Shown one piece after another: positions 44,851 to 54,302 of a stretch of 64,000 bases of DNA. The position numbers were made by a program, and so were the translations under genes. This stretch comes from Pseudomonadota bacterium (GTDB lineage Bacteria > Pseudomonadota > Gammaproteobacteria > Burkholderiales > SG8-39). The notes below the pieces were generated by a model. The model ran no database searches. It was not told the origin of the DNA and saw only the letters and a program-made list of their open reading frames with translations. The DNA lies in assembly GCA_021811085.1 (NCBI GenBank), contig JAJZPQ010000002.1, forward strand, positions 62,001 to 126,000, in the 5' to 3' direction. Within the stretch, counting starts at the first letter, position 1. The number at the start of each line of letters is the position of its first letter.

Positions 44851-45630
44851 ATGATCAGCGTCACCACCGCGCAACTGAACGCCTGGCTGGCCGCATTTGC
44901 GTGGCCGCTGGCGCGCATTCTTGCGCTTATAGCGAGCGCGCCGGTGATCGGCAACCCGAGCGTGCCCGCGAGCATAAAGATCGGGCTCGGCCTGTTGATC
45001 GCCGTCCTGGTGGCGCCGCTCGTCCCCGCGCCGGCGGACATCGATCCGGCTTCGGCCAGCGGTCTCCTGATCCTGGCGCAGCAGGTGCTGATCGGGCTCG
45101 CGATGGGTTTTGCGATGCAAATCGTGTTCCATGCGGCAGAGATGGCCGGAGAGTTCGTCGGGCTGCAGATGGGGCTGGGTTTCGCCACTCTGTACGACGC
45201 CTCGGTGCCCGGGATGATACCGGTCATCGGGCAATTCCTGGGCATTGTCGTCAGCCTGGCGTTTCTCGCCGTCGACGGCCATCTGCTGCTGATCTCGTCG
45301 CTAGTGGAAAGCTTTCAGGTCCTGCCCCTCGCCCCGCTTTCGGCCCCGGCAGGACTGCGCGCCGCGGCGCAATGGGGCGGCAGCATCTTCTCCTTCGGTC
45401 TGGCATTGTCGCTGCCCTTGCTCGCTGCGCTGCTGATCACCAACCTCGCGCTGGGCGTACTCACTCGCGCCGCGCCCCAGTTGAATATCTTTGCCGTCGG
45501 TTTTCCGCTGACTATCCTGATCGGCTTCCTCGGATTGGCTCTGGCGCTGCCCTATTTCGCCCCCACGCTGGAGCGGATGTACACCGACGGTCTGGCGCAG
45601 ATGCTGTGGCTCGCCGCCGCGCTGCGCTAA
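44851..45630 (+). CDS. fliR: Flagellar export gate protein FliR
   Basis: 259 residues with six predicted membrane helices. Conserved regions are LARILALIASAPVIGN, AGEFVGLQMGLGFATLYD and LLITNLALGVLTRAAPQLNIFAVGFP (blocks). Last gene of the rightward fliK-R operon. The next gene, flhB in many bacteria, is absent here; instead an unusual repeat follows, then a convergent gene set. Confidence 0.96.
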   Translation: MISVTTAQLNAWLAAFAWPLARILALIASAPVIGNPSVPASIKIGLGLLIAVLVAPLVPAPADIDPASASGLLILAQQVLIGLAMGFAMQIVFHAAEMAGEFVGLQMGLGFATLYDASVPGMIPVIGQFLGIVVSLAFLAVDGHLLLISSLVESFQVLPLAPLSAPAGLRAAAQWGGSIFSFGLALSLPLLAALLITNLALGVLTRAAPQLNIFAVGFPLTILIGFLGLALALPYFAPTLERMYTDGLAQMLWLAAALR

Positions 45631-45647
45631 TGGAAGCAGAAAAACAT

Positions 45648-45831
45648 ATCGAGCTGCGGCGACAGATTTTGTATAAAACCCCCACACCATTCTTGTTTTT
45701 ATCCAGAACCCTGTTTTTGCTACGGATGCGCTTTTCATCCGTAGCAAAAACAGGGTTGGCGCGCGGCGCGCGCAATGGCCGCTCGTCGACAGCGGCAGAC
45801 GCGAGAGGGTAGATCGAGCTGCGGCGACAGA
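45648..45831. repeat. Direct repeat-hairpin-direct repeat element after fliR
   Basis: The 19-bp sequence ATCGAGCTGCGGCGACAGA occurs at 45648-45666 and again at 45813-45831. Between them, 45707-45757 is a perfect inverted repeat with 22-bp arms and a 7-nt loop; its arm includes TTTTTGCTACGGATG. No transposase or T-run terminator is present. It lies between the convergent fliR and lipoprotein genes. It could be a small non-autonomous element or a bidirectional terminator; I cannot tell which. Confidence 0.7.
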
Positions 45832-45857
45832 GCCTGTATGGAATCCTCGCGTCGTGA

Positions 45858-46349
45858 TCAGCGATTCAGCTGAATGACGCCCTGCGCCACACGCTGCGCC
45901 AGCGGCAGCGTTGACTCGACACCCTCGGTGTACTCCGTCAGGGTGTAGCCGGCGTAGCCGCCGTCGCGCGCGATCTGCTCGGCGCGGCGCGCAAGCAACT
46001 GCACCGCCTCGCCGTCGCCGCCGCTGGCAAAGCGCTTCTTGCGCAGCGAGATGCGCACGCGATCGGCGCCCAGCGGCGTCTGCTCGAGCTGCCAGTTCGG
46101 GGCCAGCGGATCAACCGCCCAATAAAGCGCAGCCCCCAGCAATATGTTCTCGACGCTCAGCGATACCGCGGGCGTGAGGTTATAGGATTTGTTCGGGATC
46201 AGGGTGCTGACGCTATTGCCGGAAGCATCGACCGCGCTCGGATTCTTGCTGACCGAGGCGCAAGCTGCCGTCATTGCCGCGACGAGACAAAGCGCGGCCA
46301 GACGCGTCGTACTTGCCTTGGAGCGCGTGCGTGCCAATTTCGTGCTCAC
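45858..46349 (-). CDS. Putative lipoprotein coupled to flgL
   Basis: 163 residues. A basic start, hydrophobic stretch and lipobox-like MTAAC suggest a lipoprotein signal with Cys at about 30. The mature part has NKSYNLTPAVSLSVENILLG, WQLEQTPLGADRVRISLRKKRF and ARRAEQIARDGGYAGYTLTEY; I recognise no family. The GTG start overlaps the flgL stop (GTGA), so it is translated with flgL. Possibly an envelope partner of the flagellum, by position only. Confidence 0.75.
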   Translation of the reverse strand: MSTKLARTRSKASTTRLAALCLVAAMTAACASVSKNPSAVDASGNSVSTLIPNKSYNLTPAVSLSVENILLGAALYWAVDPLAPNWQLEQTPLGADRVRISLRKKRFASGGDGEAVQLLARRAEQIARDGGYAGYTLTEYTEGVESTLPLAQRVAQGVIQLNR

Positions 46350-47605
46350 AGGTAATTGAACAGCGACAGCCCCGACACCTTGGCGAAGGATTTCTGCGCT
46401 GCTTCCAGGTTTACCTGCTGCTGCGTGAGTTCGGAAGCCGCCCTGGCGTAGTCGACGTCCTGCAGGCTCGATATGGTTTGGCTGTACTGCAGCGCCTGGT
46501 TGTCGCCTACGCTTTTCACCAAATCGAGCTCCTTCATGCGCGAACCGGTTGAAGAGCGCACCGTGGAGATGTTCTCCAGCGCATTGTCGAGGTCGCGTTG
46601 TAAGGCGGTGAGTCCGTTGGTCAGCGCCGCGTTGCTGGAGGATGTCTGCAGCAGGTTGGCCAGATCATCGATCGTCTTGAATACATCCTGATGGGTGCTT
46701 GCCTTGACCGTGAAGCTGTCGCCATCGGACGGTGCTCCGGAAATGCTCAGCCGTGCGCCGAAATCGAACGCCGGCGGCCCCGCTTGACTGAAGTCGATGT
46801 TGCTGCCGCTGGTGTAGGTTCGCGGCGCCGCCCCCGGCGCGGCCCCGGTCAGCAGCGAATTTCCAGAGACGTTGTCGATGATGTCATATTTGGTGACGCC
46901 GCCGCTGACGGAAAACTTGATGGTGTAGTCCTTGTGGTTTCCCACGGCATTCCACTTTGCCGGATCGAGCACGGTGCCGGAATCGATCACCCCGCTGCCG
47001 CCATTGGTCGCCGCCGCCTGAGTGGCGAATCTGCCGTTGCCGTCGGCAATGCGCTGAAATACGTCTGCCCCCGAGTCGCTGACCGCGATCTGGCGCGAGG
47101 AACTGACCTGGATCAGGCGCTGCCCCTGGTCCCCGTTGTAGGCAACCACGCCGGGGGCCGACTCGCTGAACGGGCGCGTCCCCCCCTGGTAACCGGAAAA
47201 CAGGTATTGCCCGCCGGCGTCGGTGCTGTTGGCCAGGCCGAGCAGGTCCTGATAGCTGCCGCGCAGCGCGGCGGCAAGGCTGGCGCGGTCGCTCTGGTTC
47301 AACGTCGGGTCGCCGGCATTGACGCTTATGTCCCGGACATTTTGCAGCAGCGTAGTGATGCTCCCCAGCGTCGACTCTTCCAGAGTCAGGCTGTCGCTGG
47401 CGCTGCCGTTGTTGGTGGCGTATTGCGCATTGATCGACTGCGACTGCGACACCTCGAGCACGCGCGCCGCGGCGACCGGATCGTCTGCCGGCGTCAGGAT
47501 GCGCCGGCCGCTCGAAATCTGCTGCTGCACCTGCATCAGCTTTTCCGTTTGCTGCTGCATGGCGCGTATGCCGGATTCGTAGATGGTGCTGGTGCTGATA
47601 CGCAT
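46346..47605 (-). CDS. flgL: Hook-filament junction protein FlgL
   Basis: 419 residues. Flagellin-like termini: MRISTSTIYESGIRAMQQQT and QQISSGRRILTPADDPVAAA at the start, and YARAASELTQQQVNLEAAQKSF near the end. It forms the last ring between hook and filament. It follows flgK across a 94-bp gap that holds a hairpin and a dispersed repeat. GGAGCGG lies before the ATG. Confidence 0.96.
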   Translation of the reverse strand: MRISTSTIYESGIRAMQQQTEKLMQVQQQISSGRRILTPADDPVAAARVLEVSQSQSINAQYATNNGSASDSLTLEESTLGSITTLLQNVRDISVNAGDPTLNQSDRASLAAALRGSYQDLLGLANSTDAGGQYLFSGYQGGTRPFSESAPGVVAYNGDQGQRLIQVSSSRQIAVSDSGADVFQRIADGNGRFATQAAATNGGSGVIDSGTVLDPAKWNAVGNHKDYTIKFSVSGGVTKYDIIDNVSGNSLLTGAAPGAAPRTYTSGSNIDFSQAGPPAFDFGARLSISGAPSDGDSFTVKASTHQDVFKTIDDLANLLQTSSSNAALTNGLTALQRDLDNALENISTVRSSTGSRMKELDLVKSVGDNQALQYSQTISSLQDVDYARAASELTQQQVNLEAAQKSFAKVSGLSLFNYL

Positions 47606-47637
47606 GAGCCGCTCCTTCGAGGTTCTTACAAGACGAA

Positions 47638-47672
47638 GGGGTACTTCCCCTCGTGCTCCCCTAAATCAGGGG
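47638..47672 (-). repeat. Dispersed intergenic repeat, copy 2
   Basis: On the minus strand: CCTGATTTAGGGGAGCACG, then AGGGGAAGTACCCC. It shares about 35 bp with copy 3 (62488-62522), apart from one indel and a few substitutions. It lies in the flgK-flgL gap, 33 bp before flgL. Confidence 0.65.
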
Positions 47673-47697
47673 CCATTGCGTCGCTTCCGCAATGGCC
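47671..47697. repeat. Hairpin directly after flgK
   Basis: Perfect 10-bp arms GGCCATTGCG / CGCAATGGCC with a 7-nt loop, beginning 3 bp past the flgK stop and directly adjoining the dispersed repeat. No U-run, so probably not a terminator; it may shield the flgK mRNA end. Confidence 0.6.
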
Positions 47698-47699
47698 GC

Positions 47700-49655
47700 T
47701 TACTTGCCGAGGTCCAGCACGGTCTGGAACAAGGTGCTGGCGATCTGCATCATTTTGCCCGAGGCCTGATAGGCCTGTTGGTAACGCAACAGGTTGGCCG
47801 CTTCCTCGTCGAGATTGACGCCCGACACCGACTGCTGTGCCTGCAGATCCTGCGCAATCACGTTCTTCTGTGCCGTCGCCATCACCCCCGTTTGCCGTGC
47901 CATGTTGCCGGTCTGGTTCACCAGCTGACTGTAGGCGCCCTGGAACGTGGTCGTAGGCCGGCTGCCGCCGGCGCTTTGTCCCAGGGTATTGGCCGTTTGC
48001 AGCGTACCGAGCGCAAGCGCGTTGCGGTTGTCGCCTACGCCATTGGTGTTGCGGTCGATGGTGAACACGTCGCCGTTCGCCGGCGTTCCCGTGATGGCGA
48101 TACTCATACCGTTGAAACTGATGTTGCTGCCCGATGCATAAGCGACCGGACCCGCGGCTGGCGCCGCGCCGCTGACGACGAACTGGCTCGCCGCCGCGTC
48201 ATACTTGAGCGTCACGGTGCCCGGCAGCGGCAGACTGGCGACGCTGGAAACACTGCCTGGCGATATGGTTGCGCTGCCGCTGTTGCTGAGCGCGGCGCCG
48301 GTGCGGATCGGCGACGCCGCGGCGATCGCCGCAGGATCGGTCAACGCGACGCCGAGACTCCCTGCGCCGAAGCGGGTCGGTTCGATCAGCCAGCTGTCGT
48401 TCAGCGCGGCTCCCGCTGACAGGTTCAGAGTAATGCCGTCCACGTTGTAGTTGAAACCGGGAGGCGACGCGGTCGCAGTCGGAAACGCGACCGCGGTCGT
48501 CACGCCGTCCGAGATCCGCGTCAGCGTGAAGGTTTCGTTGCCGCCGGCGGCGCCGTTGTACTGCAGTCGATAGTCGCTGGTGGTGAGCGTGCCGACGTTC
48601 TGCAGCGCCGCCGTGACGGCAGCATTGCCCGCATTTTTCGTGCTCGGCAGCACTGCCGGACCAGCTACCTTGAAAAACGGCTTGCCCAGCGCGCCGTTGA
48701 GATCCTGGCCGAGCGCATGCTGATCGTTGAAGGTTTGCGCCACGCCCATGGCCATGCGGCCGAGCGCGTTTTGCACAGCGTCGAGCGACTCGCTGCGAAA
48801 GCCGAGCAGGCCACCAAGCGTTCCTCCCTGGATGCTGGCTGGCGCAAGCAGCGCGATCGTCGCTCCGTTCTGATAACCCACATCGACGCGCTGCGGATCC
48901 TCGAGCGAAGGCGCGGCGACCAGCCCGAATGCCTGGGTGCCGACGACGACGGGTTGGCCGTTGCCGACGAAAACGTCATAGCTGCCGTCGCTTTCCTTTA
49001 CCACAGAAGCGCGGACTTCCTGATTCAGCGCAGCGACCAGCGCGTCGCGTTGGTCGCGCAGGTCGTTCGCCGGTTGCAGTGCAGTCGAACTCTCGGTTAC
49101 CTGGATATTATGGTTGAGGGTGGCGATCTGCTGCGCATAACTGTTGATCGAAGCAATGCTGCCGGCGATGCCCGCATTGATGCCGCTGCGTAGGTCCGCG
49201 ATTTGCTGATCGAGCCCCTGAAACGTCGCACTCAGCGCGTTCGCCGATGACAGCAGCGCCTGGCGCGAAGGCATCGATTCCGGATGCGAGGCGACGTCCG
49301 CCACCCCGCCGAAAAAGGCCTGTAGCGCGGGGGCGAGCCCGGTGCTCCCGTCGCCGAGCATGTTGTTCAGCTGGGTGATCTGCGCGTTATAGGCATCGAG
49401 CTGGCTGCCTTGCGTCTGCGCCAGCGTGAGCTGATTCGCCAAAGCGTCGCTGTAGATGCGTTTGACCGTGCTCACCGCCACGCCCTGGCCGAAGAAGCCG
49501 CCCCCGGTAAACTGCGGGGTATTGCTCACCTGGACCACCTCCTGGCGCGTAAACCCGGGAGTCGATGCGTTGCTGATATTGTGTCCGGTCGTGACTAGTC
49601 CGGCCTGCGCAGCGTTCATGCCGCTGATGCCGATACCGAAAATGCTCGTTCCCAT
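47700..49655 (-). CDS. flgK: Hook-filament junction protein FlgK
   Basis: 651 residues. N-terminus typical of the rod-hook family (SIFGIGISGMNAAQAGLVTTGHNISNASTPGFTRQEV, recognised by GLVTTGHNISNASTPG); C-terminus GVNLDEEAANLLRYQQAYQA and MMQIASTLFQTVLDLGK. The middle carries several repeated beta-rich segments, explaining the large size. It is the first ring distal to the hook. A sigma-28 promoter lies just upstream. Confidence 0.96.
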   Translation of the reverse strand: MGTSIFGIGISGMNAAQAGLVTTGHNISNASTPGFTRQEVVQVSNTPQFTGGGFFGQGVAVSTVKRIYSDALANQLTLAQTQGSQLDAYNAQITQLNNMLGDGSTGLAPALQAFFGGVADVASHPESMPSRQALLSSANALSATFQGLDQQIADLRSGINAGIAGSIASINSYAQQIATLNHNIQVTESSTALQPANDLRDQRDALVAALNQEVRASVVKESDGSYDVFVGNGQPVVVGTQAFGLVAAPSLEDPQRVDVGYQNGATIALLAPASIQGGTLGGLLGFRSESLDAVQNALGRMAMGVAQTFNDQHALGQDLNGALGKPFFKVAGPAVLPSTKNAGNAAVTAALQNVGTLTTSDYRLQYNGAAGGNETFTLTRISDGVTTAVAFPTATASPPGFNYNVDGITLNLSAGAALNDSWLIEPTRFGAGSLGVALTDPAAIAAASPIRTGAALSNSGSATISPGSVSSVASLPLPGTVTLKYDAAASQFVVSGAAPAAGPVAYASGSNISFNGMSIAITGTPANGDVFTIDRNTNGVGDNRNALALGTLQTANTLGQSAGGSRPTTTFQGAYSQLVNQTGNMARQTGVMATAQKNVIAQDLQAQQSVSGVNLDEEAANLLRYQQAYQASGKMMQIASTLFQTVLDLGK

Positions 49656-49690
49656 CTAGGCAGCCCCCGCCGTGGCCCGGCTAATCCTTG

Positions 49691-49717
49691 TTAGCGGCAA
49701 TTCCGCGGGAATGTTGA
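49691..49717 (-). promoter_or_regulatory. Sigma-28 promoter of flgK-flgL
   Basis: On the minus strand: TCAACATT, 11-base spacer, GCCGCTAA; 5 of 8 and 7 of 8 matches, exact spacing. Leader about 30 nt. flgKL are late genes also in enterics. Confidence 0.6.
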
Positions 49718-49828
49718 GTGACGCATTATTCATAGCACAAACTCCTTGGTGTCCATTTCAACGGTGTCGAAATGGCCACGGACCTGGGACAGCGCAAGAG
49801 GCGCCATCCCGCCATGCGTAATCAGCCC

Positions 49829-50716
49829 TCAGGCCATGATGGTATGGCGCATGCGCGCGCCGTTCAGGATGCTGGTGAGCTTGTCGGCATAGCGCGGATC
49901 GGTGGCGTAGCCGGCGCGCTGCAAGCCCCGGGCAAAGCCGGCGCTGTCGGTTTGCCTGAGCACCGCCGCATAACGCCGATTTCCCTGCATCAGAGCGGCA
50001 TAGTCCTTGAACGATTCGGCATAGGAAGCATAGGCACGAAACTTCTGCACCAGCTTGTGCGGCGCCCCGTCGATGTATTCGGTGGTCATGACATTCACGG
50101 TGGCGCCTTTCCAATCGCGCCCGGCCTTGATGCCGAACAAGTTGAAACTCGGGCTGCCGTCGGCGGCGCGGATCTCGTGCTTGCCCCAGCCGCTTTCCAG
50201 CGCTGCGTGGCCGAGCAGGAAGCGCGCGGGTATGCCGGTCGCATGGCTCGCCTCGATCGCGTGTTGCTTCATGCGCAAGAGGAAGTCCTGGCCCTGCTGC
50301 ATCCGCTTGATCTTGACAGGGCCCGGTTTCGACTCCGGCGCGGCGCCCGCCGCTGAGCCTGCCGTATTCACGTCTGGCGGCTGCGCCGGCCGCTCGGCGC
50401 CCGTCACCGCTGCGCGATTGCGTGTCAGCTGCCGCAGCATGAGGTCGGCTAGGCCGATGCCCTTGGCCGAAAGGCTCTGCGCCATCTGCTGGTCGAGCAT
50501 CGACGTGTACATGCGCGTCTGGTCGCTGTCCATCAATCCGTCCTGCGGCGTCGCATCGCGCATACTCTTCAGCAGCGTTTGCAGGAACACCGCCTCGAAC
50601 TGCTGCGCCGCGCCCTTCGCCGCGAGCTCCGGATTGCGCTTCGCCTGCAGCCGCAGCGCATCCAGGCCGTGCGCATCGAGCGCGAGACTGCCGCTAACGT
50701 CGTTGCTCTGAATCAT
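49829..50716 (-). CDS. flgJ: Flagellar rod assembly protein/muramidase FlgJ
   Basis: 295 residues. The N-terminal rod-binding domain (AAQQFEAVFLQTLLKSMRDA; SLSAKGIGLADLMLRQL) caps the growing rod. The C-terminal glucosaminidase domain (about 150-295) has the catalytic Glu in GHAALESGWGKHEI and FNLFGIKAG, and cuts peptidoglycan to let the rod through. Dual-domain form, full length. Confidence 0.96.
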   Translation of the reverse strand: MIQSNDVSGSLALDAHGLDALRLQAKRNPELAAKGAAQQFEAVFLQTLLKSMRDATPQDGLMDSDQTRMYTSMLDQQMAQSLSAKGIGLADLMLRQLTRNRAAVTGAERPAQPPDVNTAGSAAGAAPESKPGPVKIKRMQQGQDFLLRMKQHAIEASHATGIPARFLLGHAALESGWGKHEIRAADGSPSFNLFGIKAGRDWKGATVNVMTTEYIDGAPHKLVQKFRAYASYAESFKDYAALMQGNRRYAAVLRQTDSAGFARGLQRAGYATDPRYADKLTSILNGARMRHTIMA

Positions 50717-50766
50717 GTTGGTTTTGGCTCTTTGATTTCGGTCTTTTGCGCGCGCCGTGCAGGCGA

Positions 50767-51876
50767 TCAGATGATTTCCAGTTCGGCGCGCAAGGCGCCG
50801 GCCGCTTTCATCGCCTGCAATATCGCCAGCAGGTCCTGTGGCGTCGCACCGATGGCATTGAGCGCTTTGACCACCTCGCCGAGCGACGCGCCCTGTTTCA
50901 CCATGGCGAGGCCGCCTTTGTCCGAACGGATTTCGATCTGCGCGCGCTCGGCTTGCACCGTCTGTCCCTGGGTCGAGAAAGGCGACGGCTGGCTGATCAC
51001 CGGTTCGCTGCTGACGACCACGGTCAGATTGCCATGCGCCACGGCGAATGCGTCCACCGTCACCGCCTGGTTCATCACGATCGAGCCGGTGCGTGCATTG
51101 ACGACCACCTTGGCACTGTTCTGCGCCGGCGTCACCTCCAGGCTTTCGATCTGGGAAAGAAAGGTCACGCGCTCGTCGGCCGGAGCAGGCGCGCGCACCT
51201 GTATCAGGCGCCCGTCCACCGCCATGGCGGTGCCTGGCGCGAAGCGGCTGTTGATCGCGTCGACGATGCGGCGCGTGGTGCTGAAGTCGGTGATGTTGAG
51301 CTCGAGGTTGATGTGCCCCCCGTGCCCGAGTTCGGTAGGCACGCCGCGCTCCACCGTGGCGCCGGCGCTGATCCGGCCCACGCTCAAGTGATTGACCTGG
51401 ACGCTGGTGCCGCCGCTGGCCGAACTTGCTCCCACTCCACCCACCAGGATGTTGCCCTGCGCCACCGCGTAGATCTGGCCATCTCCGCCCTTGAGCGGCG
51501 TCATCAGCAGGGTGCCGCCGCGCAGGCTCTTGGCGTTACCCATCGACGACACCGTGACATCGATCGTCTGTCCCGGCCGGGCGAACGCGGGCAGCGCCGA
51601 GGTCACCATCACCGCGGCAACGTTCTTCAGCTGCAGGCTGGTGCCCGGCGGCAGGCTGACACCGAGCTGCATAAGCATGTTGATTACGCTCTGCACCGTG
51701 AACGGCGTCTGCGTTGTCTGGTCGCCGCTGCCGTCCAGACCCACGACCAGACCGTAGCCGATCAGCTGGTTGCTGCGCACGCCCTGGATCGACACCAGAT
51801 CCTTGATTCGATCGGCCCGGACTGTGCCGGCGAACAGCAGCAGCAAAACGAGCAGGCAAATTCTGTATGGTTTCAT
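50767..51876 (-). CDS. flgI: Flagellar P-ring protein FlgI
   Basis: 369 residues with a signal peptide (ICLLVLLLLFAGTVRA). Typical motifs: DLVSIQGVRSNQLIGYGLVV, GTSLQLKNVAAVMVTSALP and INLELNITDFSTTRRIVDAIN (blocks). It forms the periplasmic bushing around the rod. The start is ATG 51876; the frame stays open upstream through flgH. Confidence 0.97.
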   Translation of the reverse strand: MKPYRICLLVLLLLFAGTVRADRIKDLVSIQGVRSNQLIGYGLVVGLDGSGDQTTQTPFTVQSVINMLMQLGVSLPPGTSLQLKNVAAVMVTSALPAFARPGQTIDVTVSSMGNAKSLRGGTLLMTPLKGGDGQIYAVAQGNILVGGVGASSASGGTSVQVNHLSVGRISAGATVERGVPTELGHGGHINLELNITDFSTTRRIVDAINSRFAPGTAMAVDGRLIQVRAPAPADERVTFLSQIESLEVTPAQNSAKVVVNARTGSIVMNQAVTVDAFAVAHGNLTVVVSSEPVISQPSPFSTQGQTVQAERAQIEIRSDKGGLAMVKQGASLGEVVKALNAIGATPQDLLAILQAMKAAGALRAELEII

Positions 51877-51893
51877 GTTGAGCGCTTCGACTG

Positions 51894-52589
51894 TCAGAAC
51901 GCCAGGAACGACAAGAAGAAGCGCGCCATCCAGCCCATAGTCTGCGCTTCGTCGATATAGCCGTTGCCGCGGTATTCGAGGCGCGCGTCCGCGACCTGGG
52001 TCGACGACACGGTGTTCGCTGATATCGTGGCCGGATTGACCACCCCGGAAAAACGCACGAACTCGGAGCCCTGGTTGATGCCGATCTGCTTCTCGCCGCT
52101 CACCAGCAGATTGCCGTTCGGCAGGACTTCGGTCACGGTCACGGTGATGATCCCGGTAAACGCGTTGTTGCTGGCGCTGTCGCCTTTGCCTTCGAACGTG
52201 CTCGCCGAGCTTGCGCCGAGATTCGAGCCGAGCAATCCTTTGCCGGGCAAGCCGGCGAGTCCCGTGACCGACATGGCGTTGCTGCCGGTGCGGGCGGCGG
52301 TGCTGCCGGATTTCTTGCTCGCCGCCGTGATCTCGTTGATGTTGATGGTAAGCACGTCGCCGACGGCGCGCGCGCGGCGGTCCTCGAACAAGGGCCGGTA
52401 GCTGTAGCCCTTGTCTACGGCGTACCTGGCCTGGTAGATCGCGCCATTGGCTTGCGTGACCTGGGGCGCGGGCGCCGGCCGCGCGGTCATCGGCTGGTGC
52501 ACGCTCGCCGGCGGCGTCGTAGCGCAGCCCGCAAGCAGCGTGAGCGCCGCGCCCGCCGCCGCGACCACCCGCAAACAACATTGGTTCAT
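51894..52589 (-). CDS. flgH: Flagellar L-ring lipoprotein FlgH
   Basis: 231 residues. Lipoprotein signal with lipobox LLAGC. Conserved YRPLFEDRRARAVGDVLTI, GEKQIGINQGSEFVRFSGVV and the terminal RFFLSFLAF. Forms the outer-membrane ring. ATG 52589 with GAGGTG upstream is preferred over the in-frame start at 52616. Confidence 0.96.
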   Translation of the reverse strand: MNQCCLRVVAAAGAALTLLAGCATTPPASVHQPMTARPAPAPQVTQANGAIYQARYAVDKGYSYRPLFEDRRARAVGDVLTININEITAASKKSGSTAARTGSNAMSVTGLAGLPGKGLLGSNLGASSASTFEGKGDSASNNAFTGIITVTVTEVLPNGNLLVSGEKQIGINQGSEFVRFSGVVNPATISANTVSSTQVADARLEYRGNGYIDEAQTMGWMARFFLSFLAF

Positions 52590-52619
52590 CAATTCACCTC
52601 GCCGTGTTTGAAGCAATGC

Positions 52620-53402
52620 CTACATTTGCGACAGTTTTTGCAGCATCTGATCGGAGGTCGTGATCGCCTTCGAATTGATCTCGTAGGCGCGCTGCGTCTG
52701 GATCATGTTGACCATTTCCTCGACCACGTTTACGTTGGAGGTCTCGACGTTGCCCGAACTCAGCCGTCCCAGACCGTTGGTACCGGGGGTGTTCGCGTTA
52801 GGGGTGCCCGAAGACGCGGTTTCGAGATACAGATTCTCCCCGGCGCTTTGCAGGCCGGTTGGATTGACGAAATTGACCAGCTGCAGGGTGCCGACCTGGG
52901 TCGGCTTGGTCGAGCCCGCCTGCAGCACCGACACGGTTCCGTCCTGGCCGATGGTCACGCTCAACGCGCTGGCTGGAATGGTGATCTGCGGCTGCACGTG
53001 ATAACCGCTGGAAGTGACCAGCGCCCCCTGGTTGTCGACCTGGAACGAACCGTCGCGGGTATATGCAGTGGTGCCGTCGGGCTGCAGCACCTGGAAGAAC
53101 CCGTTTCCCTGGATCGCGACATCGAGCGGGTTGCCGGTCTGCTGCAAGTTACCCTGGGTGAATATCTTCACCGTCGCCACCGGATGCACGCCGGTGCCGA
53201 TCTGCAGTCCCGAGGGCAGCTGCGTCTGCTGCGAGGACTGCGCGCCCGGCTGGCGCAGCGTCTGATAGAGCAGGTCCTCGAATACCGCGCGCGAGCGCTT
53301 GAAACCGTTGGTGCTGACATTGGCGAGGTTGTTTGAAATGACGTCGAGCTGCGTTTGCTGCGCGTCCAGGCCGGTCTTCGCAATCCACAATGATCGAATC
53401 AT
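52620..53402 (-). CDS. flgG: Distal rod protein FlgG
   Basis: 260 residues, a standard Flg[56 protein letters not shown] and the C-terminal [20 protein letters not shown]. Forms the distal rod. flgH follows after 30 bp. Confidence 0.97.
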   Translation of the reverse strand: MIRSLWIAKTGLDAQQTQLDVISNNLANVSTNGFKRSRAVFEDLLYQTLRQPGAQSSQQTQLPSGLQIGTGVHPVATVKIFTQGNLQQTGNPLDVAIQGNGFFQVLQPDGTTAYTRDGSFQVDNQGALVTSSGYHVQPQITIPASALSVTIGQDGTVSVLQAGSTKPTQVGTLQLVNFVNPTGLQSAGENLYLETASSGTPNANTPGTNGLGRLSSGNVETSNVNVVEEMVNMIQTQRAYEINSKAITTSDQMLQKLSQM

Positions 53403-53487
53403 GTTCTACTCCAGGTTGAAGTTGAAGCCTGCCCGCAGGATGCAGATGAAGGCGATGCTGGCATGGCCGATTGGCATACGCTGAAGC

Positions 53488-54231
53488 TCAGGAACCGACA
53501 TTCAGGATTTGACTTGCCTGCGTCGCATTTTTCTGCGCGTTGCTGAGCAGTTGCATCTGCAGATCGAACTGCCGCGCGAGACTGATCATGCTGATCATCT
53601 CCTCGACTACGTTCACGTTACTGCCCTCGAGCGCGCCCGATGCGAGCGCGACATTGGGATCGGCCTCGGCGCTGCCGCCGCTGGCGAGACGGAACAAGCC
53701 ATCGCCTCCGCGCACCAGGAGCCTCTCATCGGGATTGACCAGTTTGATGCGGCCGACCACATTGACCGATTTGGGCGGCGGCAAAGTCGATACCGCCGAA
53801 ACGGTGCCTTCCTTGGCGATGCTGATCATCGAGTCCGGCGGAATCGAGATCGGCCCGCCGTCGCCGAGCACGTTGAGCCCGTTGCGCGTCTGCAGCATAC
53901 CGTTGGGGCTGACCTGCAGGCTGCCGTTGCGCGTGTAGGCCTCGCTGCCATTCGGCGCCTGCACCGCGATCCAGCCCGACCCCTGCACCGCGACATCGAG
54001 ATTGCGGCCGGTGCTCTGCAGCGCCCCCGGCGCGAAGTTCGCGCCGGGGGTCGAATCCACCACGAACGTGCGTGTGGGCAGGCCGTCGCCCCGGACCGGC
54101 ACCGCGCGAAACGCGCTCGCCGCGGCGCGATAGCCGTTGGTCGAGGCGTTGGCGAGGTTGTGCGCCACCACCGCCTGCTGGTCGAGGATATGTTTGGCGC
54201 CGCTCATGGCGACGTAGATCATGCGGTCCAA
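53488..54231 (-). CDS. flgF: Proximal rod protein FlgF
   Basis: 247 residues. The family start MDRMIYVAMSGAKHILDQQ requires the TTG at 54231, which has GGGGAG 9 nt upstream; the ATG at 54222 would drop three conserved residues. Other motifs: [39 protein letters not shown]. Confidence 0.96.
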   Translation of the reverse strand: MDRMIYVAMSGAKHILDQQAVVAHNLANASTNGYRAAASAFRAVPVRGDGLPTRTFVVDSTPGANFAPGALQSTGRNLDVAVQGSGWIAVQAPNGSEAYTRNGSLQVSPNGMLQTRNGLNVLGDGGPISIPPDSMISIAKEGTVSAVSTLPPPKSVNVVGRIKLVNPDERLLVRGGDGLFRLASGGSAEADPNVALASGALEGSNVNVVEEMISMISLARQFDLQMQLLSNAQKNATQASQILNVGS

Positions 54232-54302
54232 ATTCGTTCTCCCCTAAACTGGATGAGGCGGAATCAAAAGTAAGTGACTTGCTTACGGCGCGCGCCCTGG
54301 CC

